64,000 bases of DNA from positions 434,001 to 498,000 of the forward strand of contig NZ_MHZG01000001.1 in NCBI RefSeq assembly GCF_001830325.1. The letters are read 5' to 3'. The stretch is from Polynucleobacter sp. GWA2_45_21 (GTDB lineage Bacteria > Pseudomonadota > Gammaproteobacteria > Burkholderiales > Burkholderiaceae). This document shows positions 60,252 to 64,000 of the stretch, piece after piece. Position 1 is the stretch's first letter, and every line of letters starts with the position of its first letter. The notes under the pieces were generated by a model that was not told the origin of the DNA, ran no database searches, and worked only from the letters and a program-made list of their open reading frames with translations. The position numbers were made by a program, and so were the translations under genes.

Positions 60252-60905
60252 TTATTTAGTGCGGTGAGAGAGTTTTTTAAAGACCTCTTTCATAAAAATC
60301 CACAGGGCTGGTAAGCCCGGAATGACAATCATTGCCAGCGCCACGAGTGAGAAATTGCTCTTCACCCAGGGGTGATCGCCAATGAAGAAACCAAGGCTGG
60401 TCAGACTGCATACCCAAACAATGCCGCCAATCACGTTATAGAAAACAAAGACGGAATAGCGCATATGAGCCACCCCAGCTACAAAGGGGGCAAAAGTACG
60501 AATAAATGGCATAAAACGCCCCAGAACAATGGTGATTGGGCCATATTTCTCATAAAAAGCATGCGCCTTATCAAACGCATTCCGATTAAACCAACGTGAG
60601 TTTTCCCAAGAAAAAACCCGGTTACCAATTTTTCTACCAATGGAGTAATTCAGGGCATCACCCGTTACGGCAGCTGTAGTGAGAAGGGCCATCAAGGCAA
60701 ATAAATCTAAACCCCCTACTGCTGCAATCGCACCAGCAACGAATAACAAAGAGTCGCCAGGCAAAAAGGGCATGACCACTAAACCGGTTTCCACAAAAAT
60801 AATGGCGAATAGCAGGGCATAAATCCAAACGCCCCACTGGTTAGCGACTAATGCCAGATTTTTATCTAGATGCAGAAATAGATCGATAAGGTATGAAAAG
60901 TCCAA
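60252..60905 (-). CDS. DedA/VTT-family membrane protein
   Basis: A 217-residue inner-membrane protein of the SNARE-associated/VTT family; DedA proteins move undecaprenyl phosphate or phospholipids between leaflets. It has FVETGLVVMPFLPGDSLLF, the DedA signature GRFMPFIRTFAPFVAGVAHM and FYNVIGGIVWVCSLTSLGFFIG. Length equals E. coli YqjA/DedA (about 220). It lies 39 bases upstream of the tRNA in genome order, both on the minus strand, so the tRNA is the next gene downstream. Confidence 0.93.
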   Translation of the reverse strand: MDFSYLIDLFLHLDKNLALVANQWGVWIYALLFAIIFVETGLVVMPFLPGDSLLFVAGAIAAVGGLDLFALMALLTTAAVTGDALNYSIGRKIGNRVFSWENSRWFNRNAFDKAHAFYEKYGPITIVLGRFMPFIRTFAPFVAGVAHMRYSVFVFYNVIGGIVWVCSLTSLGFFIGDHPWVKSNFSLVALAMIVIPGLPALWIFMKEVFKKLSHRTK

Positions 60906-60956
60906 AAGGGCTCCAGGGTTTAATAGGTGAGCTGATGTGAGGTCTGAGCTAGGATG

Positions 60957-61364
60957 CTACTTGATTTGAAAAGTGCTGATGGCTTCATCTCGGTTGTAAC
61001 GAACAAAAACCTCAATCTTCTTTGCTAAAAAGAGTTTTTTGAGCACCTCATCCTTATTCTCAAAGGTAATTGCGGTTTGCTCAGGGTAGCGTGAGAAAGG
61101 ATCACTCATCACTTCAATGGGTTGATCATCGATCTTAATTAAGCGAATTGTGCGCTTATGGAGGCGGTCGGGCCGAATAAAAATGAGGCGCTTTACATAT
61201 TTATCGAGCACTAGCTTTTGCCCCTGCTCATTAGTTTTAAAGTAGTACACGAGCTCATCTTTACCATTGACGGTGACATCACGCTCCTCATCCCATTTTG
61301 CGAGGGCTGGCTGGCTCAGACAAATACCCAGAATCACCCCTACTACGATCCTATACAGTTGCAT
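60957..61364 (-). CDS. Secreted protein, function unknown
   Basis: 135 residues with a signal peptide (VVGVILGICLSQPALA, cleavage at ALA-K). The mature part is charged, beta-rich, with no Cys: KWDEERDVTVNGKDELVYYFKTNE near its start (parts shown), then LIFIRPDRLHKRTIRLIKIDD and a C-terminal VFVRYNRDEAISTFQI. I do not recognise a family. It is divergent from the MOSC gene and 51 bases from dedA. Confidence 0.75.
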   Translation of the reverse strand: MQLYRIVVGVILGICLSQPALAKWDEERDVTVNGKDELVYYFKTNEQGQKLVLDKYVKRLIFIRPDRLHKRTIRLIKIDDQPIEVMSDPFSRYPEQTAITFENKDEVLKKLFLAKKIEVFVRYNRDEAISTFQIK

Positions 61365-61410
61365 TATTTGCTTTCTTCATGTGATCGTTCAATCTTATCA
61401 GCGAATCCCT

Positions 61411-62022
61411 ATGCGACTACTATCGATTTCCTGCGGCAAAGTAACCCCCTTGTTTGAATTAAATCACCCCAACTACTCAAGCGTAGCTTCCGCGATTAAT
61501 AAAAAGCCGGTGAGTACCCTAAGCCAAGCAACTCCAGTGGAAATCAAATCACTAGGCGTTGTAGGTGACGAACAGGCCGATTTATCAGTACATGGGGGTC
61601 TTGAAAAAGCGATATATGTTTATCCAATCGAACACTATGCATTTTGGAATGAACTACTCAGCAGAGAAACCAAGCAAATAGTTAATCTCCAGCCTGGGTC
61701 TATGGGTGAGAACTTCACGATCGAGGGACTTCTTGAGGATGAAGTATTTGTGGGGGATAAGTTGTCTATTGGCGAACTTGAATTTACTGTCGTAAAACTC
61801 AGAGAGCCATGTTTTAAGTTCAACGCAAAGATGAAATACAAAGGCGCGGCCAAGGCAATGCTGCAGTCCGGAAAAAGTGGCTGGTACTTACGGGTTAATA
61901 AACCAGGAATCCTTGCAGCGGGCGCCAACATTCATCTGATTCCTGGACAAAGAATTACCTCGATAGCCAGTCAAAACAAAGCCCTCTTTCAGCGCGGTAA
62001 TCAAAAAGATCTTTGGGATTAA
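61411..62022 (+). CDS. MOSC-domain protein (YiiM type)
   Basis: A 203-residue MOSC (molybdenum cofactor sulfurase C-terminal-like) protein. Motifs are GVVGDEQADLSVHGGLEKAIYVYP (parts of the family core), GSMGENFTIEGLLEDEVFVGD and the Cys-containing KLREPCFKFNAKM. E. coli YiiM is a small Mo-cofactor-dependent reductase active on N-hydroxylated bases. The frame extends far upstream, but the ATG at 61411 begins the domain (MRLLSISCGKVTPL). It is followed by a bidirectional terminator. Confidence 0.9.
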   Translation: MRLLSISCGKVTPLFELNHPNYSSVASAINKKPVSTLSQATPVEIKSLGVVGDEQADLSVHGGLEKAIYVYPIEHYAFWNELLSRETKQIVNLQPGSMGENFTIEGLLEDEVFVGDKLSIGELEFTVVKLREPCFKFNAKMKYKGAAKAMLQSGKSGWYLRVNKPGILAAGANIHLIPGQRITSIASQNKALFQRGNQKDLWD

Positions 62023-62028
62023 TGTTGG

Positions 62029-62069
62029 CAATAAAAAACCCGACCATAAGCTGATCGGGTTTTTTATTG
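62029..62069. terminator. Bidirectional terminator between MOSC gene and transporter gene
   Basis: CAATAAAAAACCCGA (62029-62043) and TCGGGTTTTTTATTG (62055-62069) form a perfect 15-bp inverted repeat with T tracts on both strands. It ends the MOSC gene (plus) and the transporter gene (minus, stop at 62083). Confidence 0.93.
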
Positions 62070-62082
62070 AGCAAAAGATTAA

Positions 62083-63753
62083 CTAATCGTTCGCATAAAT
62101 ATCCACATCTTTTGTCTCGCGAATAAACAAAGTACCAATTACTAATGTAATCGCAGCAATGATGATCGGATACCAAAGACCATAGTAAATATTTCCGTTT
62201 TGAGCCACCAGGGCAAATGATATTGTTGGCAGCAGACCCCCAAACCAGCCGTTACCAATATGGTATGGCAAGGACATTGATGTATAGCGAATGCGTGTTG
62301 GGAACATCTCAACTAGCATTGCTGCAATAGGTCCATACACCATGGTCACCAAAATAACCAAATAGGCCAATAACAACAGTACTGGCACATAACTGATTTC
62401 TTCAGGGTTGGCTTTCGCTGGATAGCCCGCATCATTTAGCGCATTACGGATAGCATTTTTAAACTCTGCATCTCTCGACTGACTCTCTACTAAAGTCATT
62501 CCCTTTGCTGAATACGCCTGAATTTCAGTTTCACCAATTTTGATAATGGCGGGGCTTCCTACTGCACCAGAAATTGTTTTGTAGCTCGCAGAGTAAGATG
62601 CCATAACCTGCTTAGCAATGTCACATGAACTCGTAAACTTAGCTGTGCCAGTTGGATTGAACTGGAAACTACATTCACTCAAATCAGCAGTAATCGTTGC
62701 TGGCGCAGCAACCATCGCTTTTTCTAAGGCGGGATTTGCGAAGTGGGTTAATGCGTTAAATACAGAAACTGGCGTGCCTGGGATATAGGTCACTACAGCG
62801 AGCAACAGTCCACCCATGATGATGACCTTGCGACCAATCATGTCCGACAAGGTTCCAAAAACAACAAAAAACGGTGTACCAATGATTAAGGCGGCAGCGA
62901 TTAATAGATTAGCTGTTGTGGAGTCTACTTTGAGCACCTGAGTAAGGTAGAACAAAGCGTAAAACTGGCCTGTGTACCACACCACTGCTTGACCAGCCAC
63001 CAAGCCAAATAAGGCCAAGAGAACAATCTTCAAATTCTTCCAGCGGGCAAACGACTCGGTCAGCGGCGCTTTAGATAGCTTGCCCTCCTCTTTCATTTTT
63101 TTGAAAGCAGGCGATTCATTCATGGACAAACGAATCCAAATCGATATGCCAAGCAATGCAATGGATACGACAAATGGAATACGCCAACCCCAAACCTCAA
63201 AATCAGAACCCGTCAGCTCACGAGCACCCAAGATCACCAGGAGAGATAAAAACAAACCCAAAGTAGCCGTCGTCTGAATCCATGATGTATATGCACCGCG
63301 ACGACCATGCGGTGCATGCTCGGCAACATAAGTGGCAGCGCCGCCATACTCACCACCCAAGGCCAGGCCCTGTAGCATCCGCAATGCAATGAGGATGACT
63401 GGGGCAGCAACACCAATCGAGTCGTAATTTGGCAAGATGCCAACAACAAAGGTTGAGACACCCATTAACAAAATGGTGACTAGGAAGGTGTACTTACGAC
63501 CAATCAGATCTCCGAGCCGTCCAAATACCAAAGCACCAAACGGTCGGACGATAAAGCCAGCAGCAAAAGCCAACAAGGCAAAAATAAAAGCGGAACCCTG
63601 GTCTAGCCCTGAGAAAAACTGTTTAGCAATAATGGCAGCCAATGAGCCATATAAATAAAAGTCATACCATTCGAAAACAGTACCCAAGGACGAAGCAAAA
63701 ATAACTTTGCGTTCCTCAGCAGTCATGGGGGCGACCTTAGTTGATCGTGACAT
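62083..63753 (-). CDS. MHS-family MFS transporter with large extracytoplasmic insertion
   Basis: 556 residues of the metabolite:H+ symporter type (ProP/KgtP/ShiA relatives). The N-terminal half has TVFEWYDFYLYGSLAAI, FIVRPFGALVFGRLGDLIGRKYTF (signature, parts shown) and RMLQGLALGGEYGG. About twelve hydrophobic helices are present. An insertion of about 110 residues (roughly 340-450) with Cys in ECSFQF and SSCDIA sits between helices in the C-terminal half; most MHS members (about 430-500 residues) lack it. Substrate is probably a carboxylate, not determined. The ATG at 63753 has AGGA nine bases upstream and is preferred to the one at 63762. Confidence 0.88.
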   Translation of the reverse strand: MSRSTKVAPMTAEERKVIFASSLGTVFEWYDFYLYGSLAAIIAKQFFSGLDQGSAFIFALLAFAAGFIVRPFGALVFGRLGDLIGRKYTFLVTILLMGVSTFVVGILPNYDSIGVAAPVILIALRMLQGLALGGEYGGAATYVAEHAPHGRRGAYTSWIQTTATLGLFLSLLVILGARELTGSDFEVWGWRIPFVVSIALLGISIWIRLSMNESPAFKKMKEEGKLSKAPLTESFARWKNLKIVLLALFGLVAGQAVVWYTGQFYALFYLTQVLKVDSTTANLLIAAALIIGTPFFVVFGTLSDMIGRKVIIMGGLLLAVVTYIPGTPVSVFNALTHFANPALEKAMVAAPATITADLSECSFQFNPTGTAKFTSSCDIAKQVMASYSASYKTISGAVGSPAIIKIGETEIQAYSAKGMTLVESQSRDAEFKNAIRNALNDAGYPAKANPEEISYVPVLLLLAYLVILVTMVYGPIAAMLVEMFPTRIRYTSMSLPYHIGNGWFGGLLPTISFALVAQNGNIYYGLWYPIIIAAITLVIGTLFIRETKDVDIYAND

Positions 63754-63861
63754 CTCCAACATTCCTAATAATTTTTTTCAGGGGCAGATTATCCCTTGGA
63801 AATTTACTTTCAAATATACAAATTAGGGTATCTCCTCATCAAGTTATAAAAAATTTTGAAC

Positions 63862-63896
63862 AAAAAAAAGAGGAGGCAATGCCTCCTCTTTTTTAT
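63862..63896. terminator. Bidirectional terminator before the right-edge gene
   Basis: GAGGAGGC (63870-63877), loop AAT, and GCCTCCTC (63881-63888), flanked by A and T runs that extend the stem. On the minus strand it follows the stop at 63908. Confidence 0.92.
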
Positions 63897-63907
63897 GAAC
63901 AACTCTT

Positions 63908-64000
63908 CTACCAACCAATTGCTTTAGGCAACCAAAGTGAAATTTGTGGGTAGTAGAAAACTAAGAACAATGCTACACCCTGCATAAACAAGAACGGCAA
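63908..64000 (-). CDS. C-terminal end of a probable TRAP transporter large permease (cut by window edge)
   Basis: The last 30 codons plus TAG of a minus-strand gene entering from the right edge. They read LPFLFMQGVALFLVFYYPQI followed by SLWLPKAIGW. A final membrane helix ending in (F/Y)P-Q-I-S/T-L-W-L-P is typical of DctM-type TRAP large permeases. The terminator at 63862-63896 follows. Only the tail is visible, so the family call is probable, not certain. Confidence 0.72.
   Translation of the reverse strand: MPFLFMQGVALFLVFYYPQISLWLPKAIGW

Overview
The window looks like the chromosome of a free-living freshwater betaproteobacterium of the Burkholderiaceae, most likely Polynucleobacter or a close relative. 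I infer this from the housekeeping gene order (queA-tgt-yajC-secD-secF; pgk-pyk-fba-purC-purE-purK-sua5; ilvE-zinc finger-waaF; sucCD; recA-recX), the split three-gene pnt transhydrogenase, and protein sequences of betaproteobacterial type. No database search was run. Genes are densely packed with many 1-4 base stop/start overlaps. No rRNA gene or CRISPR array is visible, and there is one tRNA.

Layout. 1-131: start of a cobalamin adenosyltransferase, cut by the window edge. 149-5679: glycolate oxidase glcDEF, then yggS and proC, as one run. 5665-8651: ubiA and recG on the minus strand. 8682-14218: queA, tgt, yajC, secD, secF. 14234-18852: waaA, purB, a GST, mnmA. 19029-21923: pntAA-pntAB-pntB, then a secreted cupin. 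22589-24558: groES-groEL, with a CIRCE operator and a heat-shock type promoter upstream. 24876-28763: a three-gene regulatory operon resembling a BvgR/BvgA/BvgS set (degenerate EAL protein, NarL-type regulator, hybrid sensor kinase). 28812-37868: dacB, then the convergent glycolysis/purine block. 38079-41403: ilvE, a zinc-finger protein, waaF and two small genes. 41404-49880: a BepA-like protease, moaC, small membrane proteins, an ActP-like symporter with its small subunit, an exonuclease plus CBS/nucleotidyltransferase pair, and a type IV pilin. 49991-55295: terC, sucCD, recA-recX under a LexA box, and a DUF2878-like membrane protein.

55361-60152 is the main accessory region. It is a small (about 4.8 kb) AT-rich integrative element inserted in the 3' end of a tRNA-Met(CAU) gene. 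A 17-bp exact copy of the tRNA 3' end marks the far border, and the tRNA's apparent native terminator now lies beyond that border. The element carries a tyrosine integrase with all catalytic residues, a small protein with the three motifs of HUH single-strand endonucleases, and three envelope proteins. Two of these share a four-cysteine LprI/DUF1311-like domain, and one has three exact-period 20-residue VTYKDKYG repeats. I could not match this combination to a named system.

60252-64000: dedA, a small secreted protein, a MOSC-domain protein, an MHS-family transporter with a large extracytoplasmic insertion, and the last 30 codons of a probable TRAP transporter large permease.

Together the backbone genes describe an aerobe that can oxidise glycolate, take up small carboxylic acids (ActP-like, TRAP and MHS transporters), run glycolysis and the TCA cycle, and build LPS and type IV pili.
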